The notes: generated by a model not told the origin, from the letters alone. Shown: positions 53,241 to 63,115, numbered from the stretch's first letter. The stretch is 64,000 nucleotides of DNA from Ignavibacteria bacterium UBA2360 (GCA_002344125.1 DDTQ01000011.1:1-64000), one strand, 5' to 3'. Made by a program: numbers and translations.

Positions 53241-55730
53241 ATGAAAAAATTTCTAAAAGGGTTTATACTCAAACTGATATTGACAATCGCGGCTGTTTTT
53301 GTAATTGGGGCAGTTACCACGCAGTTAAGAGCCCAGGGAAGCGGAATTATATCCGGTTCAGTAATAGATAGCAAAAGCGGCGCACCAATAGAAGGCGCAG
53401 ATGTTACCATTAACAGGATTAAGGATTCCAGTCTTGTTAAAGGTACTCAAACTGACGCCGCAGGTAAATTCACATTAACAGATGTACCTAATGGCAGATA
53501 TTATCTTAAGGCAAGTCTGGTAGGGTATAATTATTCTATTGTAAGCGGTATTACAATTAACCCAAACAACTTAAATGTTAATGTTGAGCCTGTAAAGTTA
53601 TCTACCGGCTCAACAACTACCGAAGAAATTGTGGTAGAAGGTGAAAAGAGTCAGATAGAATTTCACCCGGATAAAAAAGTATTCAATGTAGGGAAAAATA
53701 TCACAAATCAGGGAAGCTCGGTTATTGACCTGTTGAAAGAAATTCCATCAGTAACCGTTGACCAGGATAATAATATAAGCCTGCGCGGAAGCGAAGGCGT
53801 AAAAATAATGATAGACGGCAGACCATCTGGACTTGAAGGAAGTAACCGCGGAGATGTTCTCGAGCAGATATCGGCTACACAGGTAGAAAGTATTGAACTA
53901 ATAACAAATCCCTCTGCCAAATATGAAGCTGAAGGATCTTCCGGTATTATAAATATAGTCTTAAAGAAAGATGAAAAACGGGGACTTGGTTACAACGGTA
54001 CACTGGGGCTCAATATGGGAACCCGTGATAAATACAGCGGTCAGTTAAGCTTTAGTCTCAGGAATAACAGATATCATTTATTCGGCAATTACGGTTACAA
54101 CTCCAGACGTATGATATTCAGCGGCTTTAATGAAAGGTTCAATTTTATCAATTCTGATTCATACTTCACCGAAGAAACCAGCAATGCCCGCGGACATATG
54201 CGAGGGCACAGCGCCAAGCTTGGAATAGATATATTTCTGGATCAATACAACACACTTGGACTTTCATTCAATCTGCGGGGCACAAAGCGCAGCAGGTTTG
54301 ATATAACAGATGATATTGTTTACAACAGCGCAAACATTTTAACATCGCAGTATTTCAATACAACAACTCATGAAGACGACGGATTGAATTACGATATTGC
54401 CTTAAATTATACATTAAGACTTAAAAATCCGCAGCAGGTTTTTACTGCCGACCTTTCTTTTTCAAGAGATAAGGACGACGAAATTACCAATACATTTGAT
54501 ACATATATCACCCCTGTTATCCCCGAACCTGTGAACAGGAATGAAAACACCAAAGAAACTGACGATGCATATATTGGCGAGCTGAATTACGTGCATCCTT
54601 TCAGCAAAGATGCGAAGCTTGAAACGGGTTACCGCGGAAGTTACAAAAAACGCGATAATGACTATAGTATAGAGAATTTTGGTTATTCAACCAACCAGTA
54701 TATTACAAACCTGAATTCATCAAACAGGTTCATATACAAAGAGCAGATACACGCTTTATATGGAATTTATACGAATAAATTGGGTAATTTCGGTTTCTCA
54801 CTTGGTACAAGAATAGAGCAGACTTTTGTAAAAGGAGAACTCATGAATAACGGCCAGACATTTGACAGAAGTTACATTGATATATTTCCAAGTGCCAGTA
54901 TTTCACAGAAACTAACCAACTACAGTGAAATTCAGTTAAGCTATGCAAGAAGAGTAAACAGACCCAGATCAAGGCAGCTTAACCCATTTGTAACAATAAG
55001 CATGATGGGCGGGACTAATTCGCTTTCCCAGGGTAACCCGGATCTTAACCCGGAATTTACAGATGCATTTGAATTGAGTTATATTCAATATCTGCCGTTT
55101 GCAACCATAACCCCTACATTCTTCTACAGGCAGACCAAAGACCAGATATCACGCTCACGCACACTTATTGACAGCATTACCACACTTTCAACTTTTGTGA
55201 ACTATAATAAATCCAAGTTCTACGGCGGCGAGCTGATCTTAAACACAACCCCGGTAAAAATATGGACACTCAATGGAACGTTCAGTTACTATAAAACGGA
55301 TATAGACGCTTCGAATTTAGGTTCAGGGCTATCAAATAGCGGGTATTCATGGACAGCGCGCGCAATGTCAACATTAGTATTACCCGCGGATATGAGTCTG
55401 CAGGTTTCATATTTTTATTCAGGGAAGCAATATAATGCCCAGGGTACGTTTGAGCCTTTTTCAATGCTTGATGCGGCTTTCAAAAAAGACTTTTTCGATA
55501 AACGTCTGAGTTTAACATTACGTGTAAGCGATATACTTGATGAGGCAAAATTCAAAGCAAATATCAGCGGAGCAGGATACCTGGAAACATTTGAAAGGAA
55601 GAGAGACGCCAGGACATTTTATCTGAATATAAGTTATAAATTCGGGCAGCAGGAAAAGAACAAATTTGAGAAGGGAAAAAAACGCAATAACGATGACAAT
55701 AACAGTGGTGATGAAGGCATGGAGTATTAA
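53241..55730 (+). CDS. Outer-membrane TonB-receptor-like barrel protein, paralogue
   Basis: 829 residues, signal peptide near TIAAVFVIGAVTTQLRAQ. It has the same domain order as the gene at 49387: GIISGSVIDSKSGAPIEGAD, EIPSVTVDQDNNISLRGS, IELITNPSAKYEAEGSSGII, then a barrel ending NISYKFGQQ and an asparagine/aspartate-rich tail (NNDDNNSGDEGMEY). The two receptors share many identical segments, so they are duplicates that diverged. The tails differ: one is basic, the other acidic. Confidence 0.9.
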   Translation: MKKFLKGFILKLILTIAAVFVIGAVTTQLRAQGSGIISGSVIDSKSGAPIEGADVTINRIKDSSLVKGTQTDAAGKFTLTDVPNGRYYLKASLVGYNYSIVSGITINPNNLNVNVEPVKLSTGSTTTEEIVVEGEKSQIEFHPDKKVFNVGKNITNQGSSVIDLLKEIPSVTVDQDNNISLRGSEGVKIMIDGRPSGLEGSNRGDVLEQISATQVESIELITNPSAKYEAEGSSGIINIVLKKDEKRGLGYNGTLGLNMGTRDKYSGQLSFSLRNNRYHLFGNYGYNSRRMIFSGFNERFNFINSDSYFTEETSNARGHMRGHSAKLGIDIFLDQYNTLGLSFNLRGTKRSRFDITDDIVYNSANILTSQYFNTTTHEDDGLNYDIALNYTLRLKNPQQVFTADLSFSRDKDDEITNTFDTYITPVIPEPVNRNENTKETDDAYIGELNYVHPFSKDAKLETGYRGSYKKRDNDYSIENFGYSTNQYITNLNSSNRFIYKEQIHALYGIYTNKLGNFGFSLGTRIEQTFVKGELMNNGQTFDRSYIDIFPSASISQKLTNYSEIQLSYARRVNRPRSRQLNPFVTISMMGGTNSLSQGNPDLNPEFTDAFELSYIQYLPFATITPTFFYRQTKDQISRSRTLIDSITTLSTFVNYNKSKFYGGELILNTTPVKIWTLNGTFSYYKTDIDASNLGSGLSNSGYSWTARAMSTLVLPADMSLQVSYFYSGKQYNAQGTFEPFSMLDAAFKKDFFDKRLSLTLRVSDILDEAKFKANISGAGYLETFERKRDARTFYLNISYKFGQQEKNKFEKGKKRNNDDNNSGDEGMEY

Positions 55731-55762
55731 AATCAATTAATAAGTAATGAAATGTAAACTGC

Positions 55763-55790
55763 AAGCCGGATTGTTTCAATCCGGCTTTTA
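55763..55790 (+). terminator. Terminator of the second TonB-like receptor gene
   Basis: AAGCCGGATTG, a 3-base loop, CAATCCGGCTTTTA: a perfect 11-bp stem. Confidence 0.9.
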
Positions 55791-55918
55791 TTATGACCGG
55801 AGATATATCTCATGTTATTTTATGATTCTTCTGCCGGAGCCAGAAATGTATTTCAACGAAAACGTGAATTCGTTATTTTAATTTTGAAATTATTGTTCAA
55901 TCATCAGGAGAAATCAAA

Positions 55919-56323
55919 ATGACACTTCTGGAATTGCTTTACGATAAATCAGACCGGATCCTGCGGGATGCGGCAAACTCTCTTATCAGAGCCGACCTAC
56001 CGCATTACAAAAAGTTCAAGGATTCAGATATCAAAGCTAGATACAAAAAGCTTCTTTATTCTGTGACAATTTGCGCCGAAAAAAACTCATGTTCAGAACT
56101 TTCCTCGTACATGAATCATCTTTCTGATGAAAGATTTTCCATGGGCTTTGAGCCCACAGAAGTGCAGGCTGCCATAAATATTCTTGAAGAAGCTTTATGG
56201 AAGAACATTTATGAGCTGGTAGATGGCGATAAACAAAATTCTGCGATGAAACAGATAACCGAAATAATGGGCCGGGCTAAACTTGAATTGATCGGAGAAT
56301 ATGCAATGTTAGAAAGAAGCTGA
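55919..56323 (+). CDS. RsbRD N-terminal-like four-helix protein, copy 1
   Basis: 134 residues, all helical, cytoplasmic. MTLLELLYDKSDRILRDAANSLI at the start and LSDERFSMGFEPTEVQAAINILEEALW in the middle match the four-helix pattern of RsbRD_N-type sensor domains, which occur at the N-termini of stressosome proteins and response regulators but here stand alone without a STAS or other output domain. The next gene is a paralogue of identical length. An AGGAG site lies upstream (55904-55908). Confidence 0.7.
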   Translation: MTLLELLYDKSDRILRDAANSLIRADLPHYKKFKDSDIKARYKKLLYSVTICAEKNSCSELSSYMNHLSDERFSMGFEPTEVQAAINILEEALWKNIYELVDGDKQNSAMKQITEIMGRAKLELIGEYAMLERS

Positions 56324-56360
56324 GCCTTTCCGGATTACCGGTTTATCCATACCATTTGAA

Positions 56361-56382
56361 CTGCCGCTTTACGGCAGTGTTT
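56361..56382 (+). terminator. Hairpin after RsbRD_N-like copy 1
   Basis: CTGCCG-CTTTA-CGGCAG followed by TGTTTTG. It is similar to the CTGCCG-TTA-CGGCAG palindrome at 42029. Confidence 0.55.
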
Positions 56383-56520
56383 TGAAGACAAAGCTCAGCT
56401 GTTAACATGACAATTCTCTTCGACCAAATCTGAGAAGAATTAAATGTATTTTCCGAAAGAGAAAATAAATTTATATTCTTAAGGAATTATACACTAAATT
56501 TGAAAAAGAGGGGTTACATT

Positions 56521-56925
56521 ATGACACTTCTGGAATTGATTCACAACCAACCTGAACTGATAACAAAGGAAGCTACAAACTCTCTTATAAGAGTACAGCT
56601 TCCTCATTACAGTAAGTTCCGTCTCGAAGAGATCCAAGTGAAATATTCAAACCTGCTGCTTGCACTCACCAAATGCGTGGAGACTCAAAACTGCAATGAC
56701 ATGATAGGATACATGGACCTGATCTCCGATGAAAGATTCGCATCAGGATTTGAAGTTGAAGAGATCCAAATTGCTTTGAACATATTCGAAGAGGCACTGT
56801 GGAAGAACATACGGAAATATGTCGATCCGAAAGACCATTATGCCTCAAAAAAAATGGTTACTACCATTGTAGATAAAGCTAAAGAAGAGCTTTTAAATGA
56901 ATATGTGACATTAAGCAAAAGCTGA
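56521..56925 (+). CDS. RsbRD N-terminal-like four-helix protein, copy 2
   Basis: 134 residues from the ATG at 56521 (after AGAGGGG); a TTG 21 bases upstream is less likely. It matches copy 1 in start (MTLLEL), length and core: LPHYSKFRLEEI, LISDERFASGFEVEEIQIALNIFEEALWKNI. Both have a Cys near residues 52-62 (KCVETQNCND against ICAEKNSCSE). Tandem duplication is clear. Partners are not in the window. Confidence 0.7.
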   Translation: MTLLELIHNQPELITKEATNSLIRVQLPHYSKFRLEEIQVKYSNLLLALTKCVETQNCNDMIGYMDLISDERFASGFEVEEIQIALNIFEEALWKNIRKYVDPKDHYASKKMVTTIVDKAKEELLNEYVTLSKS

Positions 56926-56955
56926 TCCAATTTTGAATTTACAGTTCAGTAATTC

Positions 56956-56987
56956 AAGCTGCCCAATGATCAATGGCAGCTTTTTTA
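56956..56987 (+). terminator. Terminator after RsbRD_N-like copy 2
   Basis: AAGCTGCC, an 11-base loop, GGCAGCTT then TTTTATTT. Confidence 0.85.
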
Positions 56988-57078
56988 TTTACTAATTTCG
57001 ATCACTTCCATTATATCATTTCATAAGTCATAACAAAAGATTATTTTTGCAATCAATTAAATGAATTAATAATTATAT

Positions 57079-58356
57079 ATGAACCATTTTTATTTTAAAG
57101 ATAACCAATTATACGCTGAGAACTTTTTAGTTGATGAACTTGCGAAGGAATACGGTACGCCGTTATATATATACAGCAAGAACCAGATACTGAAAAATTA
57201 CAGGGAAATTAACCAGCCGCTGGTAAATTCCAAGCTTGATTTTATCAACTGCTACGCGATCAAGGCAAATTCAAACCCTGAAATCCTTAAGCTGCTCGCA
57301 GAAGAAGGCGCGGGCGCGGAAGTTGCTTCGGGAGGAGAGCTTTATCTCGCGCTCAAATTCGGTTACCTTAGGAATAAAATTACGTTCACCGGTGTTGGCA
57401 AGACGGATGAAGAGATAGAATACGCGCTGCGTGAGAATATTTTTAATTTTACCGTTGAATCTCTGCAGGAGATAAAAGTAATTTCTGAGATCGCTCATAA
57501 GCTTGGAGTAATCGCAAGGATATCTATTCGCGTTAATCCGGATATAGACGCAAAAACACATCCTTATATAACAACCGGGATGAAGGAAAACAAGTTCGGC
57601 ATAGATAGCAAAGATATCATGGATGTTTTTAAAACAGCAAATGAGCTGCCTAATATTGATCTTATCGGAATTCATTCACATATTGGCTCACAGATAACTG
57701 AAGTTAATCCGTATATAGAAGCTGTGAAATACCTGGGGGATCTTATTGAAAAAGTTGAAAAGCTGGGTATTAATATCCGCTATATAAATTTCGGCGGTGG
57801 TTTTGGGGTGCAGTATAAAAATATTTTAACTCACCGTTACATCCCCACAGAAGAAGATGAGACCACAAGATACTCACCACTTGGCGAGCATGTGGAATCA
57901 GTGTTAAAGATGCTTTCATCATACAACAAAAAACTGGTTATTGAGCCCGGCAGATCATTGGTTGCCAATGCCGGAATACTTGTTGGCAAAGTATTATATA
58001 CCAAACAGGGCGAATTGAAAAAATTCATAATTACAGATACGGGTATGAACGACCTGATGCGCCCGTGCCTGTACCAGGCATATCACCAGGTTGTGCCAAC
58101 AGCCCTGAAAGATACCGGATTTGAGACAGTTGATATAGTGGGTCCGGTATGTGAAACATCAGACTTCCTTGCGACAAAGCGCAGCATACAGGTAATGAAC
58201 CGCGGTGACCGCTTTGCAGTATTAACAACGGGCGCGTATGGGTATTCGCTTTCATCCAATTACAACGCGAGGCTGCGCCCCGCTGAAGTACTGGTTGATG
58301 GCGACAAGCATTACCTTATCAGGGAAAGAGAAAAAGTTGAAGAATTGCATATTTAA
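57079..58356 (+). CDS. lysA: Diaminopimelate decarboxylase
   Basis: 425 residues, PLP enzyme for the last step of lysine synthesis. The PLP lysine is in NCYAIKANSNPEILK, then HSHIGSQITE, INFGGGFGVQY and EPGRSLVANAG (PLP phosphate), and substrate-binding CETSDFLA and YGYSLSSNYN. All expected residues seem present. The end overlaps the candidate start region of the following peptidase gene, suggesting coupling. Confidence 0.95.
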   Translation: MNHFYFKDNQLYAENFLVDELAKEYGTPLYIYSKNQILKNYREINQPLVNSKLDFINCYAIKANSNPEILKLLAEEGAGAEVASGGELYLALKFGYLRNKITFTGVGKTDEEIEYALRENIFNFTVESLQEIKVISEIAHKLGVIARISIRVNPDIDAKTHPYITTGMKENKFGIDSKDIMDVFKTANELPNIDLIGIHSHIGSQITEVNPYIEAVKYLGDLIEKVEKLGINIRYINFGGGFGVQYKNILTHRYIPTEEDETTRYSPLGEHVESVLKMLSSYNKKLVIEPGRSLVANAGILVGKVLYTKQGELKKFIITDTGMNDLMRPCLYQAYHQVVPTALKDTGFETVDIVGPVCETSDFLATKRSIQVMNRGDRFAVLTTGAYGYSLSSNYNARLRPAEVLVDGDKHYLIREREKVEELHI

Positions 58357-60556
58357 TCCATCCCGGAACGAAACAGAGAGGAGAGAAGGATCCTATAAAC
58401 CGGGACTCACATGGAAGGTAGTATCAGTGTTATTATTACTGATGATATTACCTCTCACCTCCTATTCACAGAACGTAACCCTGGAATACATTTTCCAGGA
58501 TACGGCAATTGTTAATCCGCGCCCTTCGCTAAAATTTATACACACTGATTCCAAAAAGATATATTACTACGCCGATGATGATTACAACGGCAAGCTGAGC
58601 CTGTTTGATATGAATTATGAAACAGGTGAGAATTACAAATATTCTGATACCAGTGAAACCGCATCTGAATTTGTAGTTTTGCCGAACGGAAACGCAGTAA
58701 CAATAATTAGTGGAGATGTGTATGTTACCAGAGATTTTGTTAATACCAGAAGTTACACAAAGGATATAAGACTCACTGAAACAGATAACTATGAATATTC
58801 ACCGCAGGTCATAGGAAATTTTGTGATCTACAGGCGCAGCGGAAATTACTATCTTACAAGGTATGATAGTATCAGGGCAACTTCGAATGAACTTGCAATA
58901 ACTACGGATGAATCAGACTCCGTTTCTTACCAGGTAATAAATATGACCGATGCATATGCGGGTGATCCTGACTGTGTACTCAGACTTTTTGTCGCAAGGT
59001 ATGATAACACAACAAAACGCCCTCTGCTTTTTCCTGATTACAACGATAAATTTGTTAAAGCAGAAACCAGAAAACGGGGAATATCGAAAGTCAGGCTGTT
59101 TGATATATCGGTTAAACGGGCAGGTAAAGATTCGATATATAAAGTGATCAATGAATTCGTTTACCCTGATAGTCAGCGGTATTCCACAACTTTTGCGCAG
59201 TACTCTCCTGATGGCAGCAAACTGCTGCTTGATATTGAAACGATGGACAGGCATCACAGAAAACTTTTTATTTACGATGTTGCATTAAAAGGTGTGCAGG
59301 AAATTTATTCAGAATCAGATGACGCATGGTATGAAAGACACTCCAACAGCACAGTGTTTATTGATAACCGGACTGTTATGTTTGAATCCGAAGTATCAGG
59401 CTACAATAATCTGCATAAAATAAATACCGATGGCTCCGGTTTTGCATCAATAACTCCGGGGCAATATACAGTGCTCACATCTGTAGTTGACCGGACAGCA
59501 GGGAAAATTTACTTCGTTGCCAATGCCGAAGTACCATACAACTACAATATTTATTCAGCTGATATTACAGAAGGCAGCATTTCAAAATTAACCACTGCAG
59601 ATGGCGATGTTGAAGACCTTAAGTTATCAAGGGACGGCAACTATCTTTTTTATTCACATTCATACATCAATAAACCAAATGAATTATATTCTTTAAAGCT
59701 GCAAACCGGTGAAGAAAGGCAGCTGACAAGTACAATATCACCTAAATTCACAGCTATTGAGTGGAGTATGCCTGAGCAGATCACTTTCACAAATGAAGAA
59801 GACGGGCAATTGATATACGGATTTGTGTACAAACCAAAGAATTTCAATCCAAAGAAGAAATACCCGCTGATATGTTTTGTTCACGGTGCGGGGTATTTGC
59901 AGAATATAACAAACGGCTTTTCACCATACCGCGATAATTTTATGGTGAATACTTTCATAACACAGAATGATTTTGTGGTGCTTGATCTTGATTTCCGCGG
60001 CAGCATGGGTTACGGCAAGGATTTCCGAAACAAGACCTACCGCAACCTTGGATACTGGGAAGTATCGGATTATATAAGCGGGATAAATTTCCTTGATGCC
60101 AAAGGGTACATTAACCGGGATAAAGTCGGAATTTACGGCGGCAGCTATGGGGGATTTACAACTCTTATGGCAATGTTCAAGCACCCCGAACTGTTTAAGG
60201 CAGGAGTATCGCTTCGCGCTGTATCAAACTGGAAAAATTATTATTACAGCAACTACTGGTACACGCTTGCAAGGTTTGGCGATTTGGAAACTGAGGATGT
60301 CGCGGAGTATTATGAACAATCCTCACCATACACATTTGCCGAAAATCTACAGGGTCATTTACTTATGACGCACGGCATGCTGGATGATAACGTATTTTTC
60401 CAGGATATGGTTCAGCTTACACAAAAGCTTATAGATAACAAAAAGGATTTTGAGGTTATGATATACCCGAAGGAAAATCACGGTTTTTACAGACAGACAA
60501 GCTGGCTGGATCAGTACAAACGCATAACCGGCTGGTTTGAGAAGTATTTGAAGTAG
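58337..60556 (+). CDS. S9 family serine peptidase (DPP-IV/acylaminoacyl type)
   Basis: About 739 residues. The N-terminal half is a beta-propeller; the C-terminal hydrolase has the nucleophile in GIYGGSYGGFTTLMAM, Asp in HGMLDDNVFF and His in PKENHGFYR. A hydrophobic signal (VVSVLLLLMILPLTSYSQ) marks it as exported; it would release N-terminal peptides in the periplasm. Start uncertain: no ATG precedes the signal other than far upstream within lysA. TTG at 58337 (inside lysA) gives a 26-residue leader before the hydrophobic part; GTG at about 58427 lies inside the signal. Confidence 0.88.
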   Translation: MKNCIFNPSRNETERREGSYKPGLTWKVVSVLLLLMILPLTSYSQNVTLEYIFQDTAIVNPRPSLKFIHTDSKKIYYYADDDYNGKLSLFDMNYETGENYKYSDTSETASEFVVLPNGNAVTIISGDVYVTRDFVNTRSYTKDIRLTETDNYEYSPQVIGNFVIYRRSGNYYLTRYDSIRATSNELAITTDESDSVSYQVINMTDAYAGDPDCVLRLFVARYDNTTKRPLLFPDYNDKFVKAETRKRGISKVRLFDISVKRAGKDSIYKVINEFVYPDSQRYSTTFAQYSPDGSKLLLDIETMDRHHRKLFIYDVALKGVQEIYSESDDAWYERHSNSTVFIDNRTVMFESEVSGYNNLHKINTDGSGFASITPGQYTVLTSVVDRTAGKIYFVANAEVPYNYNIYSADITEGSISKLTTADGDVEDLKLSRDGNYLFYSHSYINKPNELYSLKLQTGEERQLTSTISPKFTAIEWSMPEQITFTNEEDGQLIYGFVYKPKNFNPKKKYPLICFVHGAGYLQNITNGFSPYRDNFMVNTFITQNDFVVLDLDFRGSMGYGKDFRNKTYRNLGYWEVSDYISGINFLDAKGYINRDKVGIYGGSYGGFTTLMAMFKHPELFKAGVSLRAVSNWKNYYYSNYWYTLARFGDLETEDVAEYYEQSSPYTFAENLQGHLLMTHGMLDDNVFFQDMVQLTQKLIDNKKDFEVMIYPKENHGFYRQTSWLDQYKRITGWFEKYLK

Positions 60557-60605
60557 CTTTTGATACCAATTCCCTGTTTACCCCTTAGGGGCGAGGCGGT
60601 TCGGT

Positions 60606-60839
60606 TTAAGGATGCTGCTTCTTCGGTTCCAGCGCATAAGCAGCTACTTCTGATTCAAAGCCGCAGGCTTTATGGGAGCCGTCACAGAACGGCTTTTTGC
60701 TGCTTTGACCGCAGCGGCAAAGTCCGATGGTTGTCCTTCCAGCCAGGTCATATTTATTCCCGTTGGCATCGTAGATTTCCATATCTTCACAATCAATGCG
60801 GTAGCTTGCGTTCTTTGTAACAGTTATTTTTGTTGGCAT
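60606..60839 (-). CDS. CDGSH iron-sulfur domain protein
   Basis: 77 residues. The 2Fe-2S site CRCGQSSKKPFCDGSH (C-x-C...C...H) is intact. Such small soluble CDGSH proteins carry redox-active clusters in the cytoplasm. It follows the L,D-transpeptidase gene by 10 bases on the same strand. A related domain is in the gene at 48483. Confidence 0.92.
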   Translation of the reverse strand: MPTKITVTKNASYRIDCEDMEIYDANGNKYDLAGRTTIGLCRCGQSSKKPFCDGSHKACGFESEVAAYALEPKKQHP

Positions 60840-60849
60840 AGTGTTTCTT

Positions 60850-61359
60850 TCATTTATTTATAAAAATCGGAGTTCTGTCTTTTACCGGGTCCCAAATTTC
60901 TTTAATTTCCTCGTTTGTTACAGCAATGCAGCCATCCGTCCAGTCGTTACCAACGTAATAATCCTCAAGAAATCCTGTGGTGTTCGGCAAACCATGTATC
61001 ATTATATCACCACCAGGTGAGTAACCGTTCTTCTCAGCATTCATCTTATCTGTTTCATTGGGGTAAGATATCCTGAGAGATAGATGGTATTTGCTGTTCG
61101 GGTTTCTTCCGCTTATGGTGTACAAACCCTCGGGAGTTTTTTCATCGCCTTCTTTTTCCTTATGCCCAATCGGGCTATCGCCCAGGGATATACTGTAGGA
61201 TTTTAAGATTTTTCCCTTATAATATAGCAGCATTTTTCTATCAGCTTTGAATACAACTATTGAATCAGATTCAGTGCCTGACGGAAGTGGGATTTTATTT
61301 ACAGCTATTTTGGATGGTAAGAAATAAAGATAATACACTGCGCCAGTGGCACATAGCAC
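60850..61359 (-). CDS. L,D-transpeptidase (YkuD) family protein
   Basis: 169 residues. YkuD motifs: the metal-free Cys site as IMIHGLPN and DWTDGCIAVTNEEI (family HG...S/T-x-G-C; catalytic Cys). It makes or trims 3-3 crosslinks of peptidoglycan in the periplasm. The visible start is GTG inside a hydrophobic anchor; the frame is open for about 15 more codons (KKFIRIFTLFII) up to TAA near 61409, with no ATG, GTG or TTG, so the true start may be an unusual codon. Confidence 0.85.
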   Translation of the reverse strand: MLCATGAVYYLYFLPSKIAVNKIPLPSGTESDSIVVFKADRKMLLYYKGKILKSYSISLGDSPIGHKEKEGDEKTPEGLYTISGRNPNSKYHLSLRISYPNETDKMNAEKNGYSPGGDIMIHGLPNTTGFLEDYYVGNDWTDGCIAVTNEEIKEIWDPVKDRTPIFINK

Positions 61360-61436
61360 AATTATGAACAGCGTGAATATTCTTATAAACTTTTTGATTT
61401 GATATGATTATTAAATTGATTTCAATTCTTTTAATT

Positions 61437-61466
61437 CTGCTTCCCAAACTGGAGTTTGGGAAGCAG
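61437..61466. repeat. Perfect 30-base palindrome
   Basis: CTGCTTCCCAAACT, two bases, AGTTTGGGAAGCAG, between two minus-strand genes. It shares TTCCCAAACT/AGTTTGGGAA with the 26-base palindromes at 5546 and 5772, so the three are one family. Confidence 0.85.
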
Positions 61467-61495
61467 GAGAATGGAACACAAAGAAAACTGCTAAA

Positions 61496-63115
61496 TTACT
61501 TTCTTCCTTCCAATATCTTCTCAACTTCAGCAAGATTTTTACCGGCACGTTTCATTATCACCCCAGCTTCTTTCAAAACAGCAGTTTTATACTTTTCATC
61601 GGTTATCTGTCCCATGTTAATTTCAACATTTTTCAATGCTCCCCAGATTCCGGTTTCAAGTGATTTAGCGCCAACGGCAAGATCACTTGCGGAGCTTGCA
61701 TTTCCAAGTTTTGCAAGCTCGATCATATACGGCCAGCAATCGTCTGCGGTCCTCATTACTCCAAGAGGTACATTTATAGCTTTTTTAAGACCCTCCTGCA
61801 TAAGCTCCGTGCGAAGCTTTTTCTGCTCATCGGTATCTTTAGGCAATTTCATTGCCGTCATGTAATCTGTGAATGCATTCGTATCGGCATCGATCATCGG
61901 GATAAGTTTTTTCATATTTTCATGCAATGGAGCAATGAGTTTTCTCATATCAGCATCAAGATGCTCGAATTTTTTTGTGCCATAGCTCATCCACCCCATC
62001 ATAGCTCCCAGGCCTGCACCCATTGAAGCTATCAGCGCGGATACACTTCCGCCGCCGGGCGCAGATGTACGCGCTCCGACAAGTTCAACAAAGCTCCTTA
62101 CGGTCATCGATGCAAGCGGTTCACTTCCGCCTTCGGCTATCATGTATTCAATGATCCTTTTTTCAGGGTTAAACGGTGATACTGAATTGAGGCCAAGTCT
62201 TTCAACAACCAGCCTTATCTTTTGCTTTTCATCAACAATGAAAAGATTTTCCTTCTGAATATAGTATTCAGCAGCCATAATCATAGCTTCAAGCGGTATG
62301 AGTCCTACCAGCTCACTGCCCGCTGCAGCAAGATTAAGTTCCTTTGCATCCTTAACGCATTCTTCAAATACAATGTGAGGCGGGGTAATGGTGTAGTTAT
62401 CCAGATTGATAGATACCTGCGCCATGTTATATTCATCAACATACCAGCCAATGGCTTTGATAGCTTTCAGCCTGCCCGGCTCATTGGGTCCCCTGCCCTG
62501 CTCGCGGATATTAAGCGCGATGCGGTGTGCCTGTTCCTTGGTACCCAGAATATTTACATTGTACGCAATCAGGAAAAATCTCGCCCCTGTGACCATTGCG
62601 CCGAAGCGCGGGTTAAATTCCGCCGGACCGAAATCAGGTTTCCATTCAGGTTTAATTATCCTGTCTTTTATTCCTTCATATTCCCCTTGCCTTATCTGTT
62701 TTAAAGCTTTGCGTGCGGGATTTGTTGATGCCTCTTCATACAAATAAACCGGTAAGCCAAGCTCTTCGCCAACACGCTTGCCGAATTTTTTTGAGCACTC
62801 CACGCAGTCTTCGGTGGTGACTCCAGCCACAGGCACAAAGGGACAAACATCCACTGCACCCATTCTTGGGTGCGCACCGGAGTGCTTTGTCATATCAATT
62901 AATTCATAAGCAGTTTTTGTGAATTGGAATGCCGCTTCAACTACTGAATCAGGATCGCCGACAAATGTAAACACCGTGCGGTTTGTCGATCTGCCCGGAT
63001 CAACATCAAGCAGTGTAACGCCTTCAACCGCGCGGACAGCATCAGCGCAAGCGTTGATTATTTTTTCATCTCTTCCTTCGGAAATATTGGGAACACATTC
63101 AACTATTTTTCTCAT
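61496..63115 (-). CDS. ftcD: Fused glutamate formimidoyltransferase / formimidoyltetrahydrofolate cyclodeaminase
   Basis: 539 residues. Residues 1-330 are the formimidoyltransferase (ECVPNISEGRDEKII, TKHSGAHPRMGAVDVCPFVP with the catalytic His). Residues 345-539 are the cyclodeaminase domain (ELVGARTSAPGGGSVSAL, ADTNAFTDYMTAMKLP, NVPLGVMR). Together they feed the histidine-derived formimino group into folate. Many bacteria have separate genes; the fusion is like the vertebrate enzyme. No other hut gene is in the window. Confidence 0.95.
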   Translation of the reverse strand: MRKIVECVPNISEGRDEKIINACADAVRAVEGVTLLDVDPGRSTNRTVFTFVGDPDSVVEAAFQFTKTAYELIDMTKHSGAHPRMGAVDVCPFVPVAGVTTEDCVECSKKFGKRVGEELGLPVYLYEEASTNPARKALKQIRQGEYEGIKDRIIKPEWKPDFGPAEFNPRFGAMVTGARFFLIAYNVNILGTKEQAHRIALNIREQGRGPNEPGRLKAIKAIGWYVDEYNMAQVSINLDNYTITPPHIVFEECVKDAKELNLAAAGSELVGLIPLEAMIMAAEYYIQKENLFIVDEKQKIRLVVERLGLNSVSPFNPEKRIIEYMIAEGGSEPLASMTVRSFVELVGARTSAPGGGSVSALIASMGAGLGAMMGWMSYGTKKFEHLDADMRKLIAPLHENMKKLIPMIDADTNAFTDYMTAMKLPKDTDEQKKLRTELMQEGLKKAINVPLGVMRTADDCWPYMIELAKLGNASSASDLAVGAKSLETGIWGALKNVEINMGQITDEKYKTAVLKEAGVIMKRAGKNLAEVEKILEGRK

